This document shows positions 8,312 to 16,580 of a stretch of DNA of 64,000 nucleotides, one piece after another. The DNA is taken from positions 4,588,001-4,652,000 of the forward strand of contig CP064963.1 of the NCBI GenBank assembly GCA_016699165.1, in the 5' to 3' direction. The notes under the pieces were generated by a model, which ran no database searches, had not been told where the DNA came from, and was given only the letters and a program-made list of their open reading frames with translations. The position numbers and the translations under genes are program-made. This DNA is from Candidatus Melainabacteria bacterium (GTDB lineage Bacteria > Cyanobacteriota > Vampirovibrionia > Obscuribacterales > Obscuribacteraceae). Numbering within the stretch: the first letter of the stretch is position 1; every line of letters begins with the position of its first letter.

Positions 8312-9985
8312 TTATCTTTGCAACAGCTCCAGTCTTTGAGAGAACGATTGAGGTGCCGAAAGAAGAGGAATTTTCACCTGGGCTTCAGGTGCGCCCTCTT
8401 TTACTCTTTGCTGGCGCAAACGAGTATAAGTGCCCGGCTTCAACAGTTCAAGTCTGGGGCGGTCTAATCTTAAGCCTAAACGCTTATCTTTGTATTCAGG
8501 ATTTTGAGCTATCAAGCACTGGTCGAAAATACGTTCGAACTCATGATGTTTTTCGCGACCAATTAGATTGTTTTCTGCCATTTCGACATAACATACATAA
8601 TGTGGTGGCGAAGACAATTTTACCTCAACAGTGAAATGTACAAGACCTTCTAAGCGTGCCAGTTGTACCGATTGATTGAGGGCAACAAGCACTTGTTCTT
8701 CGGTTAGTTTTTCACCTGTAATGGAGCTTACTCCAAGTCCTTTGCGTACAAATCTAATGAGAGGGGTATTAGCCACAAATCCTGTTACTTCCATCAAGTC
8801 ATTGATGTTATATCTGTATATGCCTGCCGATGTAGTGAAAAAGATGTAGTAGCGTCCGTTTAATTTCAAATCTTCTACTGTGAGATATGTGGGATTCTCT
8901 TTTTCAATTTCGTCTTCTTCCACAAATTCAAAAAAGTGCGAAGTTACAGCTAGAATGCCGCTTGACCCTTCATTATGAATTGGAATTGTGCCACGCCCCT
9001 CCGAAGCCATATAGCCTAAGTCGCGCACTGGAACTGGACCGTACAGGTCATTTAATTTATCGAGATAGAAAGACATGGGTCCGCCTTTCCAGCAAGATAT
9101 AACAGACAAATTCGGCCAGATGTTTTCAGGACGAAGAGAACCATTTCGCTCAAGAAGCCCTTCTAAGTGGCGCGCACGTTTTGGATCTGGATTTAAATAT
9201 TTATCGAAACAGCCTTGCGCATCTGGTGGCAGAATATCACTCAAGTCGAATTTTTTACTCAGAGTGCCATTGGCAATATCGCCGATAAGATCGTGCGAAT
9301 ATTTTTTAAGTTGATCCCCGAGCAATAACAAACTGGATGGATTGCAACCGACAACCGCTGTAACGTCCTGCATGAGCGCTGCTCGAAGCATCAAATAATA
9401 TTTTGCATCCACATCTTTCACTTTGCAGATTTCGTAGGGCAAGGCAAAATGTCTTTTTATGATTGGTGATTGTTTGCGAGCGAGTAATCCAGAAATGGCA
9501 CCGCAAGGAATGCCGCTCATCGTGCGGGATTCTTCGTCGTTAGATGCAATGGTGAGAAACTTTCCTGTCGCTGCTTTTGGAATATCGTTGATTATCGAAT
9601 AGTTATGGACATGAAAAGCGTGAGTATAGTCGCTCAGATGCTGCGGTGTTACCGGAAGCCATTTGGGACTAGCTGTAGTGCCAGATGTGGTGGCGAACAT
9701 TAGAGGCTCTTCCACGGTTAATTGTTTAAGCTCGCCTTTGGCCAGGCGTTCTACATAAGGACGAAAATATTCGTAGTCGCTTGCAGGAACTCTTGATTGA
9801 TAGTCTTTATAATTTTCAATTTGAGCAAAATGGTGATCTTTACCAAATTGAGACTCAGTGTTGGCTTTTATAATTTTGTTGAGCTTTTGACGCTGCGCTT
9901 CGGCTGGGTTTTTAAGGGCGCGATAAAATCCATCGACGTGCGCCAATTTGCGAAGAATTTGTCCGATGTAAATGTCCCAGTGCAT
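8312..9985 (-). CDS. GH3 auxin-responsive-promoter family acyl-adenylating enzyme
   Basis: 557 residues, the normal size for GH3 proteins. These belong to the ANL adenylate-forming superfamily and activate a carboxylic acid with ATP and then join it to an amine. The three ATP motifs are visible: 'TTSGTTASPKWLPV' at 99-112, 'YMASEGRGTIP' in the middle, and 'YRYNINDLMEVTGF' in the C-terminal half, close to the plant form YRYxxGDVxxVxGF. Bacterial members are uncharacterised mostly. It lies in an operon with SDRs and an enolase-superfamily enzyme, so it may make an amide or activate an acid for that pathway. The family call is firm; the substrate is unknown. Confidence 0.85.
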   Translation of the reverse strand: MHWDIYIGQILRKLAHVDGFYRALKNPAEAQRQKLNKIIKANTESQFGKDHHFAQIENYKDYQSRVPASDYEYFRPYVERLAKGELKQLTVEEPLMFATTSGTTASPKWLPVTPQHLSDYTHAFHVHNYSIINDIPKAATGKFLTIASNDEESRTMSGIPCGAISGLLARKQSPIIKRHFALPYEICKVKDVDAKYYLMLRAALMQDVTAVVGCNPSSLLLLGDQLKKYSHDLIGDIANGTLSKKFDLSDILPPDAQGCFDKYLNPDPKRARHLEGLLERNGSLRPENIWPNLSVISCWKGGPMSFYLDKLNDLYGPVPVRDLGYMASEGRGTIPIHNEGSSGILAVTSHFFEFVEEDEIEKENPTYLTVEDLKLNGRYYIFFTTSAGIYRYNINDLMEVTGFVANTPLIRFVRKGLGVSSITGEKLTEEQVLVALNQSVQLARLEGLVHFTVEVKLSSPPHYVCYVEMAENNLIGREKHHEFERIFDQCLIAQNPEYKDKRLGLRLDRPRLELLKPGTYTRLRQQRVKEGAPEAQVKIPLLSAPQSFSQRLELLQR

Positions 9986-10014
9986 TTTCGCTCCGTTTCC
10001 GCTGGATTGTGATC

Positions 10015-11244
10015 TTATGAGATCGCCGTGTCAGCCAACTGTGCCTGAGAGCCAGTAGCTGTGGTCTTGTATTGCGAACTTGCGTATTTTTTCAGTTTGC
10101 GCTCGTCGACTTCGACACCAATACCCGGAATGGTAGGAAGTTGACCAATGCCACCAGGTGCGATGCCTATGTTGGTATTAGACAAATCTTCGTGCAATAA
10201 CAGCTTATTGAAAGACCCTTCGCAATTATCAAAAGGACCTTTCACAGCTGCAAATGCTCTTGCAGCCGCGCTCAATATAGCGGACTCTCCCACCTGTGCT
10301 CCCATCAAACAGCCAAGACCGGCTTGTCTTGCCATGTCGGCCATTTGCATGGAGGCGAGAACTCCACCAACTTTGGATAAACGAATATTGAAAGCATCGC
10401 AAGCTCTTGTACTGATGAGCAGCTTTGCCTGGTCTAGAGTGCACAATGATTCGTCCGCTACGATGGTCTCAGGTACCTCGGCGGTCAAACGCTGTAATCC
10501 GGCAATATTTTCAGCATCTATTGGTTGCTCAATTGAAGATACTTTGTATTTGCGCATTTTTTCAGCAAAAAACAAAGTTTCTTCCACCGTCCAGGCGCAA
10601 TTCGCGTCTGTTCTGATGGTGGCTTCACTTCCCATTAGTTTTCGTGCCATTTTAAGAGTAAACAATCCTCTTTCGAAGTCACGACCCATTTTGAGCTTGA
10701 CCGTTTTAAACCCGTAGAGCCTATAGCACAGGATTAAGGCCGCGATGGCTGGATTGGGACCAAAGGGTACTACACCACCGTAATCTATGACACTTTCAAT
10801 AGAAGTAGATTTGATTGAACTTGCTTTTGCCGGACTTTTTGCTTTGGCTGAATCATATAAAGATAGTAAATAAGCCAGTTGCAAATTGCTTGCTTTAGCC
10901 AGCGCATCTAAAATCGATATTTCAACGGCGCACCAGGCGGCGTTGTTTGCGCCAGAATAAGTCTCTAAGTGTGCAAGAGCAGCAAGTGGAGTTTCAAATT
11001 GAAAGTCTTTCAATTGAGGGATGAATTGGCTTTCAATTGCTTTCAGTGCACTTTGTATTGTTTCGCCCGTTACATAGTCGCGAGGTATGCTTTCGCCATA
11101 ACCGGTAAAGACTCTCTTATCATCAGATTCTAGCGTGGTTTTGACTAAGACATTGCTTGAAGATTTTCTAGATGCGAGGTTGTGTCCGAATGACACCCTG
11201 AAGGGCAGATTAACAACCATAACTTCGATATTAGAAATACGCAT
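10015..11244 (-). CDS. enolase-superfamily enzyme, mandelate racemase/muconate lactonizing type
   Basis: 409 residues. The barrel shows 'TVKLKMGRD' (first catalytic Lys region), the metal ligands in 'RTDANCAW' (Asp), 'SIEQPID' (Glu) and 'VADESLC' (Asp/Glu), and the second Lys in 'RLSKVGG'. 'GAQVGESAILSAA' near the end matches the dipeptide epimerase/o-succinylbenzoate synthase branch. A dipeptide epimerase (L-Ala-D/L-Glu type) is the closest pattern, but the long insert after residue 130 and a roughly 30-residue C-terminal tail are unusual. It lies 29 bases upstream of the GH3 gene. An amino-acid- or acid-isomerising step before GH3 ligation would be a sensible link, which is inference. Confidence 0.75.
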   Translation of the reverse strand: MRISNIEVMVVNLPFRVSFGHNLASRKSSSNVLVKTTLESDDKRVFTGYGESIPRDYVTGETIQSALKAIESQFIPQLKDFQFETPLAALAHLETYSGANNAAWCAVEISILDALAKASNLQLAYLLSLYDSAKAKSPAKASSIKSTSIESVIDYGGVVPFGPNPAIAALILCYRLYGFKTVKLKMGRDFERGLFTLKMARKLMGSEATIRTDANCAWTVEETLFFAEKMRKYKVSSIEQPIDAENIAGLQRLTAEVPETIVADESLCTLDQAKLLISTRACDAFNIRLSKVGGVLASMQMADMARQAGLGCLMGAQVGESAILSAAARAFAAVKGPFDNCEGSFNKLLLHEDLSNTNIGIAPGGIGQLPTIPGIGVEVDERKLKKYASSQYKTTATGSQAQLADTAIS

Positions 11245-11258
11245 TTTTTAATTGCTTC

Positions 11259-12233
11259 TTAGCACACTACAGGTAGTCGAGCCGAAACCCATTCGCCGGC
11301 AAGGTGGGCGTAATCTTTAAACCAGTTGTTGTCGAAATCTAAAACATGTTTGGCGTCAGGGAAGAGTCGCATAGATTTCTCGCTGCTTTTAGTTTTTGCC
11401 AGAAAATTCTGGGTCGCTTTGATGTCCACTATTTGATCTGCACCGGCTTGCAAAATTAGGATTGGAAGCGAAAGACCTTTGGCTGCGTTTTTAGCTAAGC
11501 CCGACATCTTGTGGCTTTCCACCAAAAATGTTGATGTAACAAACTGTATTCGCAGGGCGTCGTGTTCTAAATATTCAAGATAAGCCTCATTGTCGGTAAA
11601 CATCGAAGGCTTTAGTGGCAACGGCCATTTTTTCATGGAGCGGCGGTCGCCACCCAATTTGTCACCCATATAGTGGTTGAAAGCAATCTCGGCTTTGGTT
11701 TTAAAATCGAAATCTATTTGGCTGAAAATCGCTGGACTGGACAACACAAGACCCGAAATTGGGTGCGATTCTGCTTCTTGAATCTCTTTCTTTTCGCCTT
11801 TTGCATTTGGATCTGGATCCTGGCAAATTAGAACAGCTGCCTTTGCTCCCCAGCAATTTCCCCACAAAACAATGGGATGTCCGGCGTGGTCGCGCTCGAT
11901 GCGTCTTAGCATTGAGTGTATGTCGTTTAAATAAAGCTTGTAACTGCTCAACTGACCACGATCTCGCGGGTTTAATCCCGAGCCCCGGCGGTCGGGGGCA
12001 TAAACAGTTATGCCCTTTTCGTTTAGAGCAAATGCGGTATTTTCAAACCATTGACTGTGCCCTTCAATTCCGTGCAGATAAAGCACGACAGGTGAGCCGA
12101 CCTTGCCACGCCAGATTCGACAATTTACCTGATAATCGTCCGACGCCTTAATCCAATGCAATTCCGGTTCTATACCGGTTCTTGGATAAGATTTTAATTG
12201 AGGAAGCGGGGAGGCGACTAGGTTGTCTTTCAA
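11259..12233 (-). CDS. alpha/beta hydrolase with Cys at the nucleophile position
   Basis: 324 residues, similar in layout to monoacylglycerol lipase/lysophospholipase proteins. The oxyanion strand is 'VVLYLHGIEGHSQWF', then 'YAPDRRGSGLN'. The nucleophile elbow reads Gly-Asn-Cys127-Trp-Gly, so Cys replaces the usual Ser. The other triad members are probably Asp in 'LQAGADQIVD' and His in 'DAKHVLDFD'. Cys nucleophiles occur in dienelactone hydrolase, which this does not otherwise resemble. It is the first gene of the minus-strand operon that runs to 5090. The 117-bp gap to the divergent gene should hold its promoter, but I cannot place boxes with confidence. Confidence 0.8.
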   Translation of the reverse strand: MKDNLVASPLPQLKSYPRTGIEPELHWIKASDDYQVNCRIWRGKVGSPVVLYLHGIEGHSQWFENTAFALNEKGITVYAPDRRGSGLNPRDRGQLSSYKLYLNDIHSMLRRIERDHAGHPIVLWGNCWGAKAAVLICQDPDPNAKGEKKEIQEAESHPISGLVLSSPAIFSQIDFDFKTKAEIAFNHYMGDKLGGDRRSMKKWPLPLKPSMFTDNEAYLEYLEHDALRIQFVTSTFLVESHKMSGLAKNAAKGLSLPILILQAGADQIVDIKATQNFLAKTKSSEKSMRLFPDAKHVLDFDNNWFKDYAHLAGEWVSARLPVVC

Positions 12234-12356
12234 GTGAGAGCACCAGTTAGGAATTCGACCATCTGTCAGGGGAGTCCAGTCGTTGAGTTTAACATTATTG
12301 ACACAATATTAGCGTGATGCCATGAGCCAAATAGCTACACATAGTAATCTTTGAAG

Positions 12357-13070
12357 ATGAAGATCACTCCTTGGTTCGCCACCCTACTAAATCTGCTTGA
12401 AACTGGATGCGCGAAAAGCCCAATCCTGGCGGATTTAAAGTCGCCAGAGCGAACTGTTGCAGTTAGCCAGGAAATTTGTCAGTGGTCGTGGCCGTTGATT
12501 TCGATCGTCCCGGAAAATGTTGTCAAGATAAGAAAGCTTTTACCTGAGGAAATGGTCTACACAGCCAAGTTTTTTGACCAGGTGGCGGATAAAGATAACC
12601 ACTTTCAGACCATGAATCTCAATCAATGCCGGTTTTTTGGCTTTAGCGAAGATGAGTTGAATGCATGGATTCCAGATCCAAGAACAGCAGCGCTTCAAAA
12701 GCTTTTTCAAGTTCAATGTCAATCAAATGACCTTCAGGAAGGCATTCTAGCCATTTTGACTATCGAGCTCGCGGCCACATTTTTTGGACGTTATTCTTAT
12801 CAAATTGTCGATAAATATTTCAGTGATCCCGATCATAATAGGATTGACGGTCGCGTTTTCAGCCAGCAAGAATTAATAGATGGTCTGGCATGGGCTCGCT
12901 ATCACGCCAAACCAAACGCCAGGCAGGCGCTATGGATCAAAGGCTTGAGCGAAGAGCTCAAAATTGACCCGCCTAATAAGTTACCTGCAAGCGTCATTCA
13001 ACTGGTAGACGCTATATATCAATGGTGGCAATCACCTCTGAGTGTAGAAAGGGAGCTGGTAAAAAAATGA
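12357..13070 (+). CDS. unrecognised mostly helical protein
   Basis: About 237 residues from the ATG at 12357; a TTG two codons earlier (12351) is an alternative, and neither has a clear ribosome site. The sequence looks all-helical and Trp/Tyr-rich, with 'GILAILTIELAATFFGRYSYQIVDKYFSD' (two parts: GILAILTIELAATFF and GRYSYQIVDKYFSD) and 'HAKPNARQALWIKGL'. This pattern slightly resembles haem-oxygenase-like folds such as TENA/PqqC, but I see no decisive signature. Its stop overlaps the start of the next gene (ATGA at 13067-13070), so the two are translationally coupled. Confidence 0.65.
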   Translation: MKITPWFATLLNLLETGCAKSPILADLKSPERTVAVSQEICQWSWPLISIVPENVVKIRKLLPEEMVYTAKFFDQVADKDNHFQTMNLNQCRFFGFSEDELNAWIPDPRTAALQKLFQVQCQSNDLQEGILAILTIELAATFFGRYSYQIVDKYFSDPDHNRIDGRVFSQQELIDGLAWARYHAKPNARQALWIKGLSEELKIDPPNKLPASVIQLVDAIYQWWQSPLSVERELVKK

Positions 13071-13888
13071 CCAAAAAAGCGCTTGCAATCGCAATAACTC
13101 TTGCCGTTTCAACTCTTTCTGTAAGCGGCTTTAGCGCTGGCGATGCATTTGCTGCCGGTAAACAAAATTCAAAAAAAGTGAGCATGTTAAACGATGCTCC
13201 AGCCACTGAAAATAAAGATTCCAAAGACTCAAAAGAAATGATCGACGGCAAGGCTTTCATTCAAGACATGCTCGAAGCTTCAGATAGATACAACGATTAT
13301 TCGTTTAACTACACCATGAAAGTGTACAAAAAATCTAAACCGATAGTCGAAGAAGGCGTATTCACCTACAAAAAACCAGGTCTCATTCGATTGGAAGAAA
13401 CTGGTCAATATAAAAAAGGTGCAGTAGCTGTGCTTGGTCCAGATGGAAAAGTGCGTGCTCACCTGGGTGGAATGTTCAAATCTTTTGTGGCAGAACTTCC
13501 CGCAGACTCAGGCATGTTGCGCTCAGCAAACGGACATCCAATGGTTCAGTCCGATTTTAAATCGCTGGCAAAAGCACTAAAAGAATTTAGCAAAGATGGT
13601 GTCACCACTAAGGTTTCAAAAGCGCCTACATCGCTAGAAGGCAAAAGCGAGTCTGTTTATGTGCTTGAGCTATATAAAGACAAGCTCTGGAAGAAAGTGC
13701 ACGTAAACGCCAAAACCAAATTACCTGCTGAATGGTGGGATTACAGCGACAGTGGCAAGCTCTGGTCTTATGCCACCTGGAATTCTGTAAAAGCAAATCA
13801 AGGCATTGCCGATAACTTCTTTAATGTTAAAGGTGTCAAAACTGACATCAGCAAATTGAGCGCAAAAGACCAAGCAAAACTGGACTAA
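13067..13888 (+). CDS. secreted DUF1571-like protein
   Basis: 273 residues from the ATG at 13067, which overlaps the previous stop and follows a GGGAG ribosome site; an upstream frame start at 13022 is rejected because it lies inside the previous gene and would hide the signal peptide. Residues 1-28 form a signal peptide ending 'GDAFAAGK'. The mature part has 'RYNDYSFNYTMKVYKK', 'GVFTYKKPGLIRL' and 'AVLGPDGKVRAHLGG', the alternating-strand pattern of DUF1571/LolA-like domains that may bind lipid. It is followed after 19 bases by an isoprenylcysteine-methyltransferase-like membrane protein. Family assignment is moderate; function is unknown. Confidence 0.7.
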   Translation: MTKKALAIAITLAVSTLSVSGFSAGDAFAAGKQNSKKVSMLNDAPATENKDSKDSKEMIDGKAFIQDMLEASDRYNDYSFNYTMKVYKKSKPIVEEGVFTYKKPGLIRLEETGQYKKGAVAVLGPDGKVRAHLGGMFKSFVAELPADSGMLRSANGHPMVQSDFKSLAKALKEFSKDGVTTKVSKAPTSLEGKSESVYVLELYKDKLWKKVHVNAKTKLPAEWWDYSDSGKLWSYATWNSVKANQGIADNFFNVKGVKTDISKLSAKDQAKLD

Positions 13889-13907
13889 TAAGAGAGGAAT
13901 TACAAGA

Positions 13908-14573
13908 ATGTTCACCCCGTCTACCCTGGCTATGTACGCAATTTTGGGCGTCGGTCTATTGTTTGCAGTGCCAGTCTTGGCCAAAGGCTTCATGCGCAGA
14001 GGAACAGGCACTAAGTACGAAAAGAATTTCCTCATTCAACGCGCACCGCAATTAGTTTCTGTTTTCACTATTTTCCTAATTGCATTCAGCGTCTTTGCAT
14101 ATAACGGATTTTTTAAATCAATCCCAGCTCTAGTTCCTTTTATTGTGTTAACTGATGGAACGCAAGCGCCAGGCGCATTGGCTACTGCAGCCACTGTGGT
14201 GTCATGGATTGGAAATGTAATTTTGCTCAGCGGTCTTATTTTTATGATTGGCGGATGGTATTCGCTTGGAGAAATGTTCTCGACCGATGCTGAAGTGATG
14301 GAAGACCATAAAGTGAAAGACACCGGTCTACTTGCATACGTGATGCATCCGGCTTACTCGGGAATCATTCAATCGCTGCTTGGTGCTTCGCTTGCAAGCA
14401 CATCTATATTTTGCGCATTGTTCACAGTACTCATGGTTGCACCGCTCTGGCTCAGACGCGCAAAGTATGAGGAGCAAATGTTGCTTGAAGCTTTAGGAGA
14501 GCCTTATAAGCAATATGCCGAAAATATGGGATGGAGAAGACTGGTTCCCAGATTCATACCTATAGGCGTATAA
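13908..14573 (+). CDS. isoprenylcysteine carboxyl methyltransferase/PEMT-like membrane methyltransferase
   Basis: 221 residues with about five membrane segments. The C-terminal signature 'GLLAYVMHPAYSGI' followed by 'RRAKYEEQMLLEALGEPYKQY' matches the ICMT/phospholipid methyltransferase fold (R/K-HPxY, then EExxLxxxFGxxYxxY). Such enzymes methylate lipids, prenylated substrates or small amines with S-adenosylmethionine at the membrane. The first 90 residues are less typical. AGAGGA before the ATG is a good ribosome site. The flanking genes both encode exported proteins, so a lipid substrate is plausible. Confidence 0.75.
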   Translation: MFTPSTLAMYAILGVGLLFAVPVLAKGFMRRGTGTKYEKNFLIQRAPQLVSVFTIFLIAFSVFAYNGFFKSIPALVPFIVLTDGTQAPGALATAATVVSWIGNVILLSGLIFMIGGWYSLGEMFSTDAEVMEDHKVKDTGLLAYVMHPAYSGIIQSLLGASLASTSIFCALFTVLMVAPLWLRRAKYEEQMLLEALGEPYKQYAENMGWRRLVPRFIPIGV

Positions 14574-14643
14574 TTTGTGTAGAAAAGGAACTTTAGTGGT
14601 CAGTCACCGTCTCAATCTTAGTTACCAAACTCAGGTGTTCACA

Positions 14644-15255
14644 ATGCAGAAAAACTCTAAAAAAGCCGCCACCATATTTGCTACTACAGCAGTATTGATT
14701 GCTGCAATGCATGTGAGTACCCAAAGCGTGCAAGCTAAGTCGAAAGACAAAACTAGCACAACTCAAGTTTCGTATATAAAGGATCAAGACAAAAAGAATT
14801 GGGTCCAGGCTAAAGTGGTCATTGACGCTCCACCCAATGTTGTTTGGGATACAGTGCACGACGAGCGCAAAAAAGACCCTGATTTGGCTTACAGCAAAGT
14901 TCTTTCTCAGAAAGATAACCATGCCGTCTTAGAGCAAAAGTTCCAATTACTTCCAATTCTTGGCACATCGGTCTGCAAAATGAGCAACGACGAAATCCCA
15001 GGCAAACGAATTGACTACAAACTGCTTCACTCGGATCGTTTTAAAGCGATGGAAGGCTCGTGGGTGCTTAATCCCATCGATAATGGCAAAAAGACCGAAT
15101 TAGTTCTTTCAACCCACATCGACCTTGGTTTTCCAGCGCCAGAAAGCATGATGAACAATGCTACCGGCAAAAAGCTTCAACGCCGACTTGGGAATGTAAA
15201 AGCTATGGCTGAGCGTGTCCAGTCGCAAGTTGCTGCATCAGAGAATATTCAATAA
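14644..15255 (+). CDS. exported START/SRPBCC-fold protein
   Basis: 203 residues from the ATG at 14644 (AGGTG site upstream); the longer frame from 14575 would bury the signal peptide and is rejected. Residues 1-31 form a signal peptide ending 'SVQAKS'. The mature domain begins 'VQAKVVIDAPPNVVWDTVHDE' (read as VQAKVVIDAPPNVVW then DTVHDE), the typical first strand and helix of polyketide-cyclase/START-type domains that hold a hydrophobic ligand, and ends with the long helix 'KLQRRLGNVKAMAERV'. Being exported is unusual for this fold. It follows the ICMT-like gene by 70 bases. Confidence 0.7.
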   Translation: MQKNSKKAATIFATTAVLIAAMHVSTQSVQAKSKDKTSTTQVSYIKDQDKKNWVQAKVVIDAPPNVVWDTVHDERKKDPDLAYSKVLSQKDNHAVLEQKFQLLPILGTSVCKMSNDEIPGKRIDYKLLHSDRFKAMEGSWVLNPIDNGKKTELVLSTHIDLGFPAPESMMNNATGKKLQRRLGNVKAMAERVQSQVAASENIQ

Positions 15256-15307
15256 GAAATTGATAATTGCAAAGTACTACTTGGCATCAAGTTGCTGAGT
15301 ATAATTG

Positions 15308-15329
15308 AGGACTCCTATTGGCGAGTCCT
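15308..15329 (+). promoter_or_regulatory. hairpin over the ribosome site with the TTG start in its loop
   Basis: AGGACTC (15308-15314) and GAGTCCT (15323-15329) are a perfect 7-bp inverted repeat with an 8-base loop that contains the TTG start at 15318. The GAGGA ribosome site (15307-15311) is in the left arm, so folding would hide it. A translational control role is inference. Confidence 0.4.
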
Positions 15330-16577
15330 ATGACAACCTCTTCTAAAACCAGTAAAACCGGTAAAATCGGCAACCTGGCACTTATTGCACTTTTAGCTCT
15401 GGTCCAGCCAGCCTCTGGGGCAGCTATGTCTGAGGCTAAAGCAGATTCGCTCCCTTCACAAAACGTCCTTATGACGCCACATGTGAAGCTTGAAGAAGGA
15501 ACTGTGCTTCGAGCCGGTGTCGAAATCACCGATAAGAAGGACGAAAACGCCACCATTATTGACGAGCTAGTCAATACAGCTCAAGAAAAGCATCCGCGTA
15601 CCGAAACACTCGATAAGAAAGTCAAAACTCATAATTCTGGCCATCGCAAAGTTATCGCCAAATCTTTCGATGCTCTCAACTACGTTTTTGGATACCGAGG
15701 CTCGACCCCGTCCAGCGAGATGGGCGATGTCATTTTGGAAGAAAAGAAAAAGCTAAAAAGCAAAGGCTCGGCCGAATGGCTCAGTCAACAGCACAGAGAT
15801 GAAGTCGAATTAGCCGTGGTGGCAACAGCGATGGATCTGGCTGCTGCTCTTGGTGGTTCTTTTTCAGATGCAAACGAAGACAAGTCGCAAGCGACTGTTG
15901 CCTATGAAAGTTTGAAAGAACTGGTTGGTGAAGAACTTGCTCGCAAAACAGTAGTCGAATTTAGATCCTGGGCCAAACGTCCCTCCACCGTTTCGACATT
16001 CGATGGCAAAGTTTGGAGTATTAGCCAGCGTCAAGAAAAGCAAAAAGCGATTATGCAAATTTGCAAAGACACAGACCCAGTCATAAAAGATGTTGTGGAT
16101 GCTGTGCACAAATATAACGGGCATGGCAAATTGTATTTGGCCACTGCACGTACAATCAAAACTAGTCTTGGTATTGCTTCGATGAGTCCCACAGTGGTGG
16201 CACCAGCATCTCAAATTGCGCTCTTCTTTTATACGATGGCTACAGGCGGCGATGAAGAAGACAAAATGCTGCGCGAAATTTATTTGGACAAAAGACTCGC
16301 TAGTCGCAGTACACTAATTTCGGAAAAGTCGCACCTGGCTCTTGATCGATATCAAATAGCCAAGTTGACTAAAAATCCTATATTGATGACTTATTGCGAA
16401 AACGTAGTCAAACATATGACCGGCTCACCAGCTGTACCGTCGATACTTGGTCCAGCCTCACAAGCTGCCAATGCTCTGACTCCTGCAAGTCCTGCCGCGC
16501 CAGAAAATTCTGCTTCAGAAGCCGATTCTGAAAAAGCTGAGCCAGTAGCTGTGCAGAATGATCAAACTACAAATTAG
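15318..16577 (+). CDS. unrecognised protein with N-terminal hydrophobic segment
   Basis: 419 residues. The start is probably TTG at 15318, six bases after GAGGA; the next ATG (15330) is too far from that site. Residues 19-35 are hydrophobic ('IGNLALIALLALVQPASG'), a possible signal peptide or anchor. The remainder is Lys/Glu/Ala-rich and mainly helical, with a short hydrophobic stretch 'SQIALFFYTMATGGDEED' near residue 300 and a Pro/Ala-rich tail. I do not recognise a domain. It converges on the DegT gene with only 3 bases between stops, so no terminator fits between them. Confidence 0.65.
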   Translation: MASPMTTSSKTSKTGKIGNLALIALLALVQPASGAAMSEAKADSLPSQNVLMTPHVKLEEGTVLRAGVEITDKKDENATIIDELVNTAQEKHPRTETLDKKVKTHNSGHRKVIAKSFDALNYVFGYRGSTPSSEMGDVILEEKKKLKSKGSAEWLSQQHRDEVELAVVATAMDLAAALGGSFSDANEDKSQATVAYESLKELVGEELARKTVVEFRSWAKRPSTVSTFDGKVWSISQRQEKQKAIMQICKDTDPVIKDVVDAVHKYNGHGKLYLATARTIKTSLGIASMSPTVVAPASQIALFFYTMATGGDEEDKMLREIYLDKRLASRSTLISEKSHLALDRYQIAKLTKNPILMTYCENVVKHMTGSPAVPSILGPASQAANALTPASPAAPENSASEADSEKAEPVAVQNDQTTN

Positions 16578-16580
16578 TTT

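Noticed and set aside
10148..10717. 189-codon plus-strand frame
   Set aside because: Lies wholly inside the enolase-superfamily gene, which has clear catalytic motifs; the frame's product has no recognisable domain.
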